Assembly (NCBI GenBank): GCA_017960905.1
Contig: JAGCYH010000049.1
Coordinates: 1-60,124 of the forward strand
Length of the DNA: 60,124 bases
DNA from: Bacteroidales bacterium
Lineage (GTDB): Bacteria > Bacteroidota > Bacteroidia > Bacteroidales > Marinilabiliaceae
Direction of reading: 5' to 3'
Shown here: positions 16,874 through 26,336 of the stretch, piece by piece
How the letters are laid out: each line of letters starts with the position of its first letter
How positions within the stretch are numbered: position 1 is the stretch's first letter
Position numbers and translations under genes: made by a program
Notes under the pieces: generated by a model
What the model was told of the DNA's origin: nothing
Database searches by the model: none
What the model saw: only the letters and a program-made list of their open reading frames with translations

Positions 16874-17752
16874 TTATTTAAATAAGCTATTACTAACGCA
16901 TGCTATCCTATTGTTAGCTATTTTTATATACTCTTCTGAAATGTCATAACCGACAAATCTTCGTCCGTTCTTAATCGCTGCAATGGCCGTCGTACCGCTC
17001 CCCATAAAGGGATCGAGAACAACGTCATTTTCGAAACTATATAAGTTAATAAGTCTATGAGGCAACTCTTCAGGGAAAGGTGCTGGATGATTGACTCTAC
17101 GTGCGCTCTCAGTATTCATTTTCCAAATACTTTTTGTCCATTCCAAAAAAACTATTTTACTTATCGTATCAACTCCTTTTACTCTTTTTAAGCTACCTTT
17201 ACTATATACTAAAATATATTCGTGAACATCTCTCAAACTCGGATTCGAAGCACTTTGCCAACTTCCCCAAGCACACGAGCCTCCAGCGGAAGCAGCTTTA
17301 TCCCATATTATTTGTCCCCTATTATTAAAGCCAATTTCTGTCATAATTTGGTTTATGTAGTCTGTAAGAGGGATATATGGTTTCCTTCCAACATTAGCAA
17401 TGTTTATGCATGCTCTGCCTCCATTTATAAGGACACGATACGTCTCTTTCATAACCCTTTCTATCAATGACAAATATTGTTGCAACGTAAGGTTCTCATC
17501 ATATTCTTTTGTTACATTATATGGAGGCGAAGTAATCATCAGATGAACGGAATTGTTAGGCAATTCTATCATTGATTCTGAAGAATGAAAGAATATTTTA
17601 TTAGTTATGTCTGTATTTAACCTATTAATAGTAAAATCGGTTTCTTCTGTAAGTTCAATTCCTTTATAAAGGTTCGACTGGTAGAATTTATCGGCGTTAT
17701 GTCCAATCCGTGCTGAAACGCCAAACGATGATGTTTCTGTACCTTTTCTCAT
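16874..17752 (-). CDS. Type II DNA methyltransferase (N4-cytosine or N6-adenine, beta class)
   Basis: This 292-residue protein has the amino-methyltransferase catalytic motif IV, TSPPYN (about residue 74), ahead of the AdoMet-binding motif I, DPFMGSGTT (about 246). That order defines the beta class. SPPY instead of DPPY is more usual for N4-cytosine enzymes but does not prove it. It protects host DNA from the endonuclease encoded just upstream; the two genes overlap by ATGA. No separate control protein gene is visible. The specificity-determining middle part (about 100-240) gives no clue to the target. Confidence 0.88.
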   Translation of the reverse strand: MRKGTETSSFGVSARIGHNADKFYQSNLYKGIELTEETDFTINRLNTDITNKIFFHSSESMIELPNNSVHLMITSPPYNVTKEYDENLTLQQYLSLIERVMKETYRVLINGGRACINIANVGRKPYIPLTDYINQIMTEIGFNNRGQIIWDKAASAGGSCAWGSWQSASNPSLRDVHEYILVYSKGSLKRVKGVDTISKIVFLEWTKSIWKMNTESARRVNHPAPFPEELPHRLINLYSFENDVVLDPFMGSGTTAIAAIKNGRRFVGYDISEEYIKIANNRIACVSNSLFK

Positions 17753-18630
17753 AAGTTTAGCATTTCTATAAAACGTTGTCCTTTTAATTCATCTGTAGTT
17801 TCTCTGTTGGCAATTGAAATAATACGTCCCAAATCCTTATTACTCATCATCGAACTGAAATAGTTCATTTTGTCATTAAGAATTCGTGAAATGTATTTTT
17901 CTATCTCCTCTGGAGAATCATATGTCTCAAAACCTTTTTCAGGAGTATCTCGAATGAAATCATGTTCAGTTGGATTTGGATATAGAGATATAAACTTTTG
18001 AATTACACCACTTTGTTTGAGACAATCAACCTTTTTTATATAATTCGTTGTTATTGGCGAATTGCCAAGTACTATAATAGGAATTCTTTTTGCTTTTGTA
18101 CTATCAACTCTCAAGTTTATTGATTTACCAATAGCTTTCAACATACTATCAGAGCGTAACAACGAAGGATTTCCTTTGTGTGTTTTATAATCACCAAAGA
18201 AAACAAAATCAGCATTATCGTTAAAATAATAGTTATTGACAATCCCCATTTTGATTTCAAATATGACTTTGATATTATCTGGTGATTGTTGTACGTCAGG
18301 TGAAGTACACAACGCTAAGTCCGCAGCACTTTGTCGCGTCAAACCTATTTCATCACACACTACACCATTAACAGCGTAAAGATCATTCTGCCTTGCAATT
18401 TGAGTAAATAAATCCTTACACCATTTCTCTGTTCTTGCGCCTACTAGACCGTTTCGCGCTTGAGGCGTGTTAACTTTTGCTTCTTCATTTTTGGGCTGAA
18501 AGGCATAGTATTTCCCTTTTACATTAACCATCAGATTCTCAATACTTGATAATTTGATGGCGTCATTGAAGAAGTCTAATTCATCATTTTTAGACCACAT
18601 TTGCTTTGTTTTTCTGCGAAAGCTTATCAT
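17749..18630 (-). CDS. Type II restriction endonuclease, PD-(D/E)xK type
   Basis: The protein has 293 residues (or 283 from an ATG near 18600). It has a probable PD-(D/E)xK centre: an aspartate in SAADLALC, then FEIKMG about 28 residues later (D...E-x-K). I cannot assign a named endonuclease family, so the call rests on that motif and on strict pairing with a methyltransferase (ATGA overlap). The endonuclease gene comes first in the transcript, so the methyltransferase needs either an internal promoter or efficient coupling. Four bp upstream of the start is a 75-nt hairpin whose inner stem plus U-run looks like a terminator and may limit expression. Both genes are more AT-rich than their neighbours, consistent with transfer. 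Confidence 0.75.
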   Translation of the reverse strand: MISFRRKTKQMWSKNDELDFFNDAIKLSSIENLMVNVKGKYYAFQPKNEEAKVNTPQARNGLVGARTEKWCKDLFTQIARQNDLYAVNGVVCDEIGLTRQSAADLALCTSPDVQQSPDNIKVIFEIKMGIVNNYYFNDNADFVFFGDYKTHKGNPSLLRSDSMLKAIGKSINLRVDSTKAKRIPIIVLGNSPITTNYIKKVDCLKQSGVIQKFISLYPNPTEHDFIRDTPEKGFETYDSPEEIEKYISRILNDKMNYFSSMMSNKDLGRIISIANRETTDELKGQRFIEMLNL

Positions 18631-18633
18631 CAG

Positions 18634-18708
18634 CTACGGGAATACAAGGCCAAAAAAAGACGTGAACTTCGCAAATCCACGTCTTGAGGCCTTAGGATGC
18701 CCGTATAG
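18634..18708 (-). promoter_or_regulatory. Long imperfect hairpin with internal terminator before the endonuclease gene
   Basis: On the minus strand an outer stem (CTATACGGGCATCCTAAGGCC against GGCCTTGTATTCCCGTAG) encloses an inner stem, AAGACGTG/CACGTCTT, followed by seven Us. The inner part is a standard terminator. It sits in the 5' leader of the restriction gene and could act as an attenuator or shield it from upstream transcription. It could also be the remnant end of a mobile element. Confidence 0.55.
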
Positions 18709-19027
18709 TCAGATAAGTCAAAGTCCACGCCTAAACGTAGACATTTGCAGCTTATTCTCGACTATACCTTTTGAAGTTTCCTAAGTTCCAAGACGGTGCC
18801 GAATAGAAAAGCAAACGCTATGATTATTAATATGTTATACTATTTGTTTTATTTGTTTTAATAATTTCGTTATTTTTTTTGCCAAATGTATGGAGTTTTT
18901 AACAAGATTCAAATATTCGCGCATAAAAATATCCGCGTAAATCTGTCAAATCTGTGTCATCTGTGTTCTAAAAAACTGACGCCAGCGATTTAGCAAAAAT
19001 GATACTCATTTTTTCCAACATACATTG
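18709..19027. other. Intergenic region between the R-M pair and proS
   Basis: It is AT-rich. It contains a short run related to the common Bacteroidota AAATCTGTGTCATCTG repeat (18931-18968) and a stop-bounded 25-codon hydrophobic frame on the minus strand (18839-18762) without a start codon. I see no gene or RNA that I can support. Confidence 0.5.
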
Positions 19028-19035
19028 TATCTTTG
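19028..19035 (+). promoter_or_regulatory. Promoter -7 box for proS
   Basis: TATCTTTG lies 28 bp upstream of the proS ATG at 19064. Confidence 0.65.
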
Positions 19036-19063
19036 CAGCCGAAAAATAAAACACAAAAGAATA

Positions 19064-20539
19064 ATGGCAAAAGAATTGACACCGCGAAGCGAGAACTACT
19101 CGCAATGGTACAACGATCTTGTTATGAAAGCCGACTTGGCCGAGCAGTCCGACGTGCGCGGCTGCATGGTCATCAAGCCTTACGGCTACGCTATTTGGGA
19201 AAAGATTCAGCGCACTCTCGACGACCGTTTCAAAGAGACGGGCGTGCAAAACGCTTATTTCCCGCTGCTTATCCCGAAATCATTTTTGAGCCGCGAAGCC
19301 GAACACGTTGAAGGCTTTGCCAAAGAGTGCGCCGTAGTTACCCACTACCGCCTTAAGACCAACGCCACTCACGACGGCGTAGTGGTCGACCCCGATGCGC
19401 GCCTCGAAGAGGAGCTCATCATCCGACCTACTTCCGAAACCATCATTTGGAACACTTATAAAAACTGGATTCACAGCTACCGCGACCTGCCTATTCTCTG
19501 CAACCAGTGGTGCAACGTGATGCGCTGGGAGATGCGCACACGCCTTTTCCTCCGCACCGCCGAATTTCTCTGGCAGGAAGGCCACACAGCACACGCTACA
19601 CGCGAAGAGGCTGAGGCCCGCGCTAAACAGATGCTCGAAATATACGCCGATGTAGTCGAAAACGTCATGGCCATTCCGGTCATCAAAGGCGTCAAGAGCG
19701 AAACGGAACGTTTCGCCGGCGCACTCGACACATACACCATAGAGGCCCTTATGCAAGACGGAAAAGCCTTGCAGTCAGGTACTTCGCACTTCCTTGGCCA
19801 AAACTTCGGCAAGGCCTTCGACGTGCAGTTTGTCGATCAGAACAACCAGCTGCAATACGCTTGGGCTACGTCGTGGGGCGTATCCACCCGTCTGATGGGC
19901 GCTCTCATCATGACCCATTCCGACGACAACGGACTCGTGCTTCCGCCTAACTTGGCGCCTATTCAGGTGGTCATCGTTCCTATCTACAAGAAAGAAGAGG
20001 AATTGGCAGCGATTTCGGCAAAAGTTGCCGAAATCATGCCCCGACTCAAAGCCAAAGGCATTTCGGTCAAATTCGACGACAACGACAAGAAAAAACCGGG
20101 CTGGAAATTCGCCGAGTACGAACTCAAAGGCATTCCCGTCCGTCTTGCCATCGGTCCGCGCGACTTGGAGAACAACAGCGCCGAAGTTGCCCGCCGCGAT
20201 ACGCTTACCAAAGAACAGCTGTCGCTCGATGGCATCGAGGAAAAAATAGTTGCGCTTCTGGCTGATATTCAGCAGAATATCTACAAGAAAGCTCTCGACT
20301 ACCGCAACGAGCACATCACGAAAGTAGATACTTACGACGAGTTCAAACGCGTGCTTACCGAAAAAGGCGGTTTCGTGCTCGCCCCGTGGGACGGCACTCC
20401 CGAAACTGAAGAGCAGATTAAAAACGAGACAAAAGCCACCATACGCTGCGTACCGTTCGGCAATCCGCTCGAAGACGGTGTGGATATGATTACTGGCAAA
20501 CCGTCGAAACAACGCGTTCTGTTCGCCATTTCTTATTGA
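19064..20539 (+). CDS. proS: Prolyl-tRNA synthetase, archaeal/eukaryotic type
   Basis: The protein has 491 residues from [18 protein letters not shown]; an ATG at 19025 falls inside the promoter box and is rejected. Class II motifs are present: motif 2 around [20 protein letters not shown] and motif 3 around [12 protein letters not shown]. It lacks the editing insertion of the bacterial type and has the C-terminal extension of the archaeal/eukaryotic type, ending in a tyrosine after VLFAISY. It charges tRNA-Pro. It is probably monocistronic, with its own promoter and terminator. Confidence 0.96.
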   Translation: MAKELTPRSENYSQWYNDLVMKADLAEQSDVRGCMVIKPYGYAIWEKIQRTLDDRFKETGVQNAYFPLLIPKSFLSREAEHVEGFAKECAVVTHYRLKTNATHDGVVVDPDARLEEELIIRPTSETIIWNTYKNWIHSYRDLPILCNQWCNVMRWEMRTRLFLRTAEFLWQEGHTAHATREEAEARAKQMLEIYADVVENVMAIPVIKGVKSETERFAGALDTYTIEALMQDGKALQSGTSHFLGQNFGKAFDVQFVDQNNQLQYAWATSWGVSTRLMGALIMTHSDDNGLVLPPNLAPIQVVIVPIYKKEEELAAISAKVAEIMPRLKAKGISVKFDDNDKKKPGWKFAEYELKGIPVRLAIGPRDLENNSAEVARRDTLTKEQLSLDGIEEKIVALLADIQQNIYKKALDYRNEHITKVDTYDEFKRVLTEKGGFVLAPWDGTPETEEQIKNETKATIRCVPFGNPLEDGVDMITGKPSKQRVLFAISY

Positions 20540-20562
20540 TAAAATTCTCAAAATCAAACAAT

Positions 20563-20595
20563 AAAAGGTGATGCCCAAGGGCATCACCTTTTTTA
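20563..20595 (+). terminator. Terminator of proS
   Basis: AAAGGTGATGCCC pairs perfectly with GGGCATCACCTTT across a 2-nt spacer and is followed by a U-run. Confidence 0.9.
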
Positions 20596-20608
20596 AAATA
20601 GACGCATT

Positions 20609-20977
20609 ATGAAAGGTTTTTACACTATTCTGCTCCTCGTCATATCCAACACTTTCATGACTTTCGCATGGTACGGGCACCTGAAGTTCGGCCAAATGAA
20701 AGGCTTCAAAGAGTTGGGTCTGTGGGCAGTCATACTCATCAGCTGGGGCATCGCGCTGTTCGAATACTGCTGCCAAGTGCCCGCCAACCGCATCGGCTCC
20801 GATATCAACGGCGGCCCGTTCTCCCTCATCGAACTCAAAGTGATTCAGGAAGTTATATCGCTGTCGGTATTCACTGTATTCACGCTCGTTTTTTTCCAAA
20901 ACGAGACTTTCCGCTGGAACCACATCGTCGGATTCACCTTCCTCATTTTAGCTGTTTATTTCATTTTCAAAAAATAA
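20609..20977 (+). CDS. DUF486 family small membrane protein (DMT-like)
   Basis: This 122-residue protein has four predicted membrane helices (TILLLVISNTFMTFAWYG, LWAVILISWGIALFEYCCQ, VISLSVFTVFTLVFF, IVGFTFLILAVYFIF). The strongly conserved EYCCQVPANRIG signature of DUF486 is between helices 2 and 3. The family belongs to the drug/metabolite transporter clan as a half-size protein; its substrate is unknown. It starts just after the proS terminator and is probably expressed alone. Confidence 0.9.
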   Translation: MKGFYTILLLVISNTFMTFAWYGHLKFGQMKGFKELGLWAVILISWGIALFEYCCQVPANRIGSDINGGPFSLIELKVIQEVISLSVFTVFTLVFFQNETFRWNHIVGFTFLILAVYFIFKK

Positions 20978-21030
20978 AACATCTTACTGACTGCCAACGT
21001 AAAACGATTGTTATATAAAAACTTACAACT

Positions 21031-22170
21031 ATGAGAACAACACTGATTTCTACCTGCCTCTGCGCATTTGCTTTCGCAAATGCGACGGCACAATTCAATG
21101 CTGAAAAGTACATCAACATGGTGCCTACTCTGCCTTCGGTCAACGACCTCACCGAACAACATTTCACCGACGACGGCGAGCTGCCCGCAAGCATTCAACG
21201 ATTTGAAAACTCGCTAAACTCACTGACAGAGCAAGTAAAATCGATAACAGAAGGTAGCGCCAATACTATCAAAGAGGCAAGCATCAGCGAAGCCGATGCC
21301 GATTTGAAAAACAAATACGGCGTATCGCTCGACGAAATAACAAACATGTCGGACGATGAGTTGTCGGCCTTTGCCAACAAAGCTTTGGAAAATGCTCTCG
21401 GCAATATGAGCATAAACATTCCAACAGACGTTCTCACTGGCTCGCGCGAATTGAGCGAAAGCGAAATAAACTCAATTGCAGAGTCGGCCGTCAGTGCTCA
21501 AATGAACGCAATGGGCCTTAACCTTAGCGCGCAAGACATTAAGGCTATGGAGAATATGTCCGACGCTGAAATTGAGGCCTATATGAAGAAAAAAGGTATC
21601 GGTGCCGCACAAGCGCAGCCCAAACCTACGACAAAAGCAAGCACTGCAGCCGCTTACGAGGCTTCTACTAAGCTGATTAGCGCTGGTCAGAATATCTCTG
21701 GTCTTGTTCAATCGATAAACCAACAGAAAAATGCCGCACACGCAAAATATGCCAACATCTGGAAAACAAAATACAAACAACGCTACGACGCGCAATATGC
21801 TGTATTTCAGAAATGTATAGCCGAAGCTGAGGACAACTACAGCGAAGCGACACAAAAGAGATACGAGGCGGCTAAAGCCAATCTCAACAACATAGAACGC
21901 GAATTCTACAACGAGATTTATCCACAGTGGACTCAAGAGACACAGAAGTGGCAAAACACTATCAAGCAAGACGGCGTAAAAGCGGCTAAAGAATTAGAAA
22001 AGAGCAGCATACAAGCCAACAAAGCTATGGGAAACACAATGGGTAACGCCATCAACAATTCCGGCATTTATCAGATGGGTATTTTCGAACTCTACACCGA
22101 TGCATCTAGAGACATTGTCGAATTCGACATCCGAGACTACATCGACGAATTAGAAAACGGGAACGACTAA
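21031..22170 (+). CDS. Secreted coiled-coil protein of unknown function
   Basis: The protein has 379 residues with a signal peptide (cleavage near ANATAQ). I do not recognise a family. Two copies of a helix-hairpin-like motif occur, NMSDDELSAFANKAL near residue 110 and NMSDAEIEAYMKKKG near 178. A long alpha-helical stretch (about 245-325) is rich in Lys, Glu, Gln and Ala and likely forms a coiled coil. No membrane segment, lipobox or T9SS sorting domain is seen, so it should be periplasmic. It stands alone between DUF486 and the convergent topB, with a strong bidirectional terminator after it. Confidence 0.75.
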   Translation: MRTTLISTCLCAFAFANATAQFNAEKYINMVPTLPSVNDLTEQHFTDDGELPASIQRFENSLNSLTEQVKSITEGSANTIKEASISEADADLKNKYGVSLDEITNMSDDELSAFANKALENALGNMSINIPTDVLTGSRELSESEINSIAESAVSAQMNAMGLNLSAQDIKAMENMSDAEIEAYMKKKGIGAAQAQPKPTTKASTAAAYEASTKLISAGQNISGLVQSINQQKNAAHAKYANIWKTKYKQRYDAQYAVFQKCIAEAEDNYSEATQKRYEAAKANLNNIEREFYNEIYPQWTQETQKWQNTIKQDGVKAAKELEKSSIQANKAMGNTMGNAINNSGIYQMGIFELYTDASRDIVEFDIRDYIDELENGND

Positions 22171-22192
22171 TTGCTTGAATAACAACAATATG

Positions 22193-22226
22193 AAAAAGCC
22201 TGCACGCAAGCGTGCAGGCTTTTTTA
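22193..22226. terminator. Bidirectional terminator between the secreted protein gene and topB
   Basis: AAAAAGCCTGCACGC pairs with GCGTGCAGGCTTTTT across a 2-nt spacer, with U-runs on both strands, between two convergent genes. Confidence 0.9.
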
Positions 22227-24617
22227 TTTCTCTTCGAGCACTATCTGTCCGTCGTCTTTTACTACAAGTCGGCCGCTCTTTTTCAGTCCGTTTTCGTCGA
22301 CAAAACCACTTATCGAGGCCGTCATACGTTTGTTGGCAAGCACCGATAAGTGCGTCATTGTCAGTTTCTTATGCATAAATTCAAATGGCACACAGAATTT
22401 GCAACCGCTCGCATAGTTCGAGCAGCCCCAGGCTGCTCGACCCGTCAGCAATCCGCCGCCGCACAACGGACATTTCAGTGTCGAAATGTCAACTGGCTCA
22501 TCCTTAGTGGGTTTCAGTATCAGATTGAAATCGCCGTCAAACATCAGTTTTCCGCCCACTGTTTTCCCATCGACCACAAAACCTTTTATCTGAGCTGTCT
22601 CGCCTTTGGCGAGCAGCGTTTTGAGCTGACTCTCAGTTATTTTCTTGCCCGAAAATTCAAACGGCACAACCATTTTGCAGCCTTCTTTGTATCCGCTGCA
22701 ACCCCATGCCGCTTTCCCTTTAAGCATCGGGCGTCCGCATCGCGGACAAACCAACTCACTAGTTTTAGGCGCTTTATCTGTCTTCGCACTGCTCTTTTTC
22801 GGCCCGGCGGCGGTCGCCGCCTCAACTGTATCTACTCTCACCAATGCGGCATCGTTCCTAACGGCCTGAACCACTTGAGTCACCATCTGGCGCATCTCTT
22901 GCATGAAGTCGGTAGTCTTGTACTGCCCTTTCTCTATCTGACGCAGTTTCTTCTCCCAAATGCCTGTCAGCTCCACCGACTTCAGTAACTCTATCTTTAT
23001 CAGACCGATAAGCTGAAGCCCAGTTATCGTTGGAACGAGGTTTTTCTTCTCTTTGATGATATAATGACGCTTGAAAAGAGTTTCGATTATCGCCGCCCGC
23101 GTCGACGGGCGGCCAATGCCGTTGTCTTTCATCAAGTCGCGCAACTCTTCGTCATCTACCTGTTTACCAGCTGTTTCCATGGCTCTGAGCAACGTTGCCT
23201 CGGTATATGGCTTAGGTGGCGTAGTCTGCTTCTCTTGCAACGCCGGTTTGTGTTCGCCCTGCTCGCCTTCGGCGAAGTCGGGCATCACAGTCTCTTCCTC
23301 TTTCTGCGAGTCCTCGTCCTGAGCCATACGCTGACCAAACACCACTCGCCAGGCCGGGTCAAGTATCTGTTTTCCAACGCTTTTGAACCCAACACCCGAC
23401 ACATCACCGACAACTGTCGTTGTCGAGATTTTGCTGTCGGGGTAAAAATTTGCTATGAAACGCCGCGCCACCAAGTCGTAAACCAGCTTCTCGTTGTGCG
23501 CAAGCCCCGACGACGGCGTAACGCCTGTCGGTATTATCGCATGGTGGTCGGTAACTTTCGAATTATCAAATACTTTCTTGCTTTTCCTGATTTTTGCCGC
23601 CAACAACGGTTCTATGTAATTCATATATGGCGTCAGACCCTTCATTATCGATGGTATTTTCGGGTAAATGTCGTCGCTCAGATAAGTCGTGTCGACACGC
23701 GGATATGTGGTCAGTTTCTTTTCGTAGAGCGACTGAATGAGGCGCAGGGTCTCATCGGCCGAGAAAGCGTATTTCTTGTTGCAATCGACTTGCAGCGAGG
23801 TCAAATCGTAGAGGCGCGGTGGCGCCTCTACACCTTCCTTCGTCTGTACGCTTTTCACCACAAACGGCTGATTGTTAATCTTTTGCAAGGCCACCTCTGC
23901 GTCTTCCTTTTTCTGGAAACGCCCCGAGACGACCGAAAAGGTTATGCCGCGGTAAACGGTTTTCAACTCCCAATAAGTTTCGGGCACAAAATTGCGTATC
24001 TCGTTGTAACGCTGCACTATAAGTGCTAGCGTCGGTGTCTGCACACGACCTATTGAAAGCACTTGGCCCGGCCGCGAGTATTTCAACGTGTACGCACGAG
24101 TGGCGTTCATGCCAAGCAGCCAGTCGCCTATGGCACGCGAACTGCCTGCGGCATACAGCAAGTCGAAGTCGCTGCCTTCGCGCAACTGCGCGAAGCCCTG
24201 ACGTATCGACTCTTCGGTAAGCGACGATATCCACAACCGCTTCACCGGACATGCCACATGCGCCATTTGCATCACCCAGCGCTGTATTAGCTCACCCTCT
24301 TGTCCGGCATCACCGCAGTTCACTACCTGCTCGGCTCGCGAAATGAGGCCTTTTATCACTTCAAACTGATGCGGTACGCCTTTGTCAGTCTTCAGCTTTA
24401 TTCCGAATTTTTCCGGAATTATGGGCAAATCGTACATGTTCCATTTCTTCCAATACGCAAAGTAGTCGTGCGGCTCTTTGAGCTCGCACAAATGGCCGAA
24501 AACCCAGGTAACGCAATAGTTATTGCCCTCCAAAAAGCCGTCGCGCTTCGTTGTGGCGCCAAGCACGTTCGCTATCTCGCGCGCCACCGACGGTTTCTCG
24601 GCTATACAAACAATCAT
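22224..24617 (-). CDS. topB: DNA topoisomerase III
   Basis: The protein has 797 residues. The TOPRIM domain starts at MIVCIAEKPSVA and has CGDAGQEGELIQ as the acidic metal site. The type IA core follows, with the catalytic tyrosine in TYPRVDTTYL near residue 305. The C-terminus has two zinc-finger-like topoisomerase repeats (CPRCGRPML...WGCSGYKEGC and CPLCGGGLL...WGCSNYASGC). It relaxes or decatenates DNA using single strands. Chromosomal topB is normal in Bacteroidales; nothing here suggests a conjugative element. It starts 2 bp after the stop of the YihY gene, so the two are an operon. Confidence 0.95.
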   Translation of the reverse strand: MIVCIAEKPSVAREIANVLGATTKRDGFLEGNNYCVTWVFGHLCELKEPHDYFAYWKKWNMYDLPIIPEKFGIKLKTDKGVPHQFEVIKGLISRAEQVVNCGDAGQEGELIQRWVMQMAHVACPVKRLWISSLTEESIRQGFAQLREGSDFDLLYAAGSSRAIGDWLLGMNATRAYTLKYSRPGQVLSIGRVQTPTLALIVQRYNEIRNFVPETYWELKTVYRGITFSVVSGRFQKKEDAEVALQKINNQPFVVKSVQTKEGVEAPPRLYDLTSLQVDCNKKYAFSADETLRLIQSLYEKKLTTYPRVDTTYLSDDIYPKIPSIMKGLTPYMNYIEPLLAAKIRKSKKVFDNSKVTDHHAIIPTGVTPSSGLAHNEKLVYDLVARRFIANFYPDSKISTTTVVGDVSGVGFKSVGKQILDPAWRVVFGQRMAQDEDSQKEEETVMPDFAEGEQGEHKPALQEKQTTPPKPYTEATLLRAMETAGKQVDDEELRDLMKDNGIGRPSTRAAIIETLFKRHYIIKEKKNLVPTITGLQLIGLIKIELLKSVELTGIWEKKLRQIEKGQYKTTDFMQEMRQMVTQVVQAVRNDAALVRVDTVEAATAAGPKKSSAKTDKAPKTSELVCPRCGRPMLKGKAAWGCSGYKEGCKMVVPFEFSGKKITESQLKTLLAKGETAQIKGFVVDGKTVGGKLMFDGDFNLILKPTKDEPVDISTLKCPLCGGGLLTGRAAWGCSNYASGCKFCVPFEFMHKKLTMTHLSVLANKRMTASISGFVDENGLKKSGRLVVKDDGQIVLEEK

Positions 24618-24619
24618 GA

Positions 24620-25921
24620 TTACAAGTCTTTAACCAATATTTGCCCCTTCGCCGACATCTTTTCCGACAACGACTCATCGAGATACGCCGACAAACGCTT
24701 AAAATCTTCTGTCTCAAGATTATAACTTACCGTTCCGCGCTCTTCTATCTTTGATATCACAAGCGACAGCGTCATTACATTTATGTCAAACGCCGGCTGA
24801 TATCCATGATCCGTATTCTCGCCTCGTTTTACCATATTCACCAAACCTGCATCCACCAAATGACGCAATAAGTTGGATGTCAATTGCATAGGTATTTGCA
24901 ATTGTTCCGACAAATCCGCTACCGACATCACTTTCTCGCTCGTTTGGAATCGCTTAGCCAAAGTTGACAAAATGTATATTGATATTTTCCTGCGCAACGA
25001 TATACTGTAGCTGCTTGTGTCGGCATCGTAACTGTTGGCATGCTGGAAAGCATACGCTATCTCGCAGCCCAGTATCACAATGTGCCACGACAGCTGCAAC
25101 CATATAAGGAACAACGGTATGGCAGCAAAGCTGCCATACACGGCATTATTCTTCGTCATTCCTATCTGGAAATACAAATACACAAACTGCGTCACTATCA
25201 TAGCTATTCCGGCTATTGTTCCGCCAACCATGGCCGCTGAGAACTTCACTTTCGCCGTCGGCATTATGAAATATACCAATGCCAGTCCCAGACATATCAG
25301 CAGACATGGCGAAACTGACAACAGCAGCCCCCATATATGCTGAAACTCCGACGTACGCAACGCGCCCGTCATATTCACCGTGAAACTACTGTACGCCGCT
25401 ATGGCCAATATCGCTATTAAAATGATTGATATATAATCGCTGAATTTACGCACTATCGTACGCGATTTCTTAGTCTCCCATATCTGATTGAATGTCCGCT
25501 CTGTATTGCCAAGCAGACTCATAACGGTCCATATCAACATGGCAAAACCGATACCGGCTACCAGTCCGCCTTTGATATTTGCCAAATACGAATCGGCAAA
25601 CGACACGATGTATTCGGCTACCTCTTCGTGCCCTTTGAACATATCGTTGATAGAATTCGTCAGCGCAGGATAAAAGCCAAAGGCTTTGGCTATGCCGAAT
25701 GCCATAGCCGCCAATGGCACTATCGACAATACCGAATAATACGTCAGCGCCGACGCCTTGTCCTTGCAGTTGTCGGCCGTATACTTCTTCACAGCCAAAA
25801 CTATCACGCGGGCGATCCTCACAAACGAGAACGACCGCTTGTTCATCTGATCCTTACGGACATGCCATATATCCTCAGAAACAAACTTTGTTCCCCGTTC
25901 TATTAAGCTCTTTATATTCAT
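24620..25921 (-). CDS. YihY/BrkB family inner-membrane protein with C-terminal winged helix
   Basis: This 433-residue protein has a basic N-terminus, then about six membrane helices between residues 45 and 300. They include the family-typical KDKASALTYYSVLSIVPL segment, the GFAMLIWTVMSLLGNTERTFNQIW region and a C-terminal helix WHIVILGCEIAYAF. A cytoplasmic winged-helix-like tail (about 330-400, VADLSEQLQIPMQLTSNLLR) follows. The family was once called RNase BN, but that activity belongs to another protein; its function is not established. It is translationally close to topB downstream. Confidence 0.9.
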   Translation of the reverse strand: MNIKSLIERGTKFVSEDIWHVRKDQMNKRSFSFVRIARVIVLAVKKYTADNCKDKASALTYYSVLSIVPLAAMAFGIAKAFGFYPALTNSINDMFKGHEEVAEYIVSFADSYLANIKGGLVAGIGFAMLIWTVMSLLGNTERTFNQIWETKKSRTIVRKFSDYISIILIAILAIAAYSSFTVNMTGALRTSEFQHIWGLLLSVSPCLLICLGLALVYFIMPTAKVKFSAAMVGGTIAGIAMIVTQFVYLYFQIGMTKNNAVYGSFAAIPLFLIWLQLSWHIVILGCEIAYAFQHANSYDADTSSYSISLRRKISIYILSTLAKRFQTSEKVMSVADLSEQLQIPMQLTSNLLRHLVDAGLVNMVKRGENTDHGYQPAFDINVMTLSLVISKIEERGTVSYNLETEDFKRLSAYLDESLSEKMSAKGQILVKDL

Positions 25922-25944
25922 AACACCAACATTTACTTCAAACT

Positions 25945-25972
25945 AAAACCGCCTCATAATATATGAGGCGGA
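25945..25972 (-). terminator. Terminator of rnpB
   Basis: CCGCCTCAT pairs with ATGAGGCGG, followed by a short U-run on the minus strand, 9 bp beyond the 3' end of the RNase P RNA. Confidence 0.75.
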
Positions 25973-25980
25973 TAATAACA

Positions 25981-26333
25981 CCAGCAAGTCTATAAGCCGA
26001 GTTCTGTACTTCGGCAAGCCGAAGTGTCTATCATTTATCTTGGACCGCAGTCACCTGCGGCCTCTAGCGACCTACCCCTTCCGACCTTTCGACGCAGCGA
26101 GCAGCCACGATGCTTGCGCAATCGGAATATACATGGTCTTACAATCCATCAGACATACAGCGTCGTCTGTCACCAGAGACCTGGTAGGCTCTTACCCCAC
26201 CTTTTCACCCTTACCTTTTCAGGCGGTTGTTTTCTGTTATGTTACTACCACCTCGCGGCGGTCTTCCCGTTAGGAAGCATGGTGCTCTTTATTGCCCGGA
26301 CTTTCCTCTTTAAAAAGCGATAGACCGACCTAC
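25981..26333 (-). ncRNA. rnpB: RNase P RNA, bacterial class A
   Basis: The minus strand has the hallmark 5' core GAGGAAAGTCCGGGC (about 26309-26295) and the 3' core ACAGAACTCGGCTTATAGA. Terminal segments (GGTCGGTC at the 5' end) and intervening CR motifs such as GGTAAGGGTGAAAAGGTG are also present. Length is about 350 nt. It is the catalytic RNA that matures tRNA 5' ends. The 5' end lies about 4 nt after the stop codon of the SPOR-like gene, so a promoter inside that gene, or processing from its transcript, is needed. Exact ends are estimated. Confidence 0.95.
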
Positions 26334-26336
26334 TGA

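Noticed and set aside
18634..18708. Hairpin considered as a tRNA or riboswitch
   Set aside because: It has no cloverleaf or conserved aptamer sequence; it is one long imperfect stem with a terminator core.
18762..18839. 25-codon hydrophobic frame on the minus strand ending ELRKLQKV
   Set aside because: It has no start codon and a stop directly upstream; too short to call even as a remnant.
22224..24617. topB as a sign of a conjugative element
   Set aside because: No relaxase, tra or integrase genes are nearby; chromosomal topB beside a YihY gene is ordinary.
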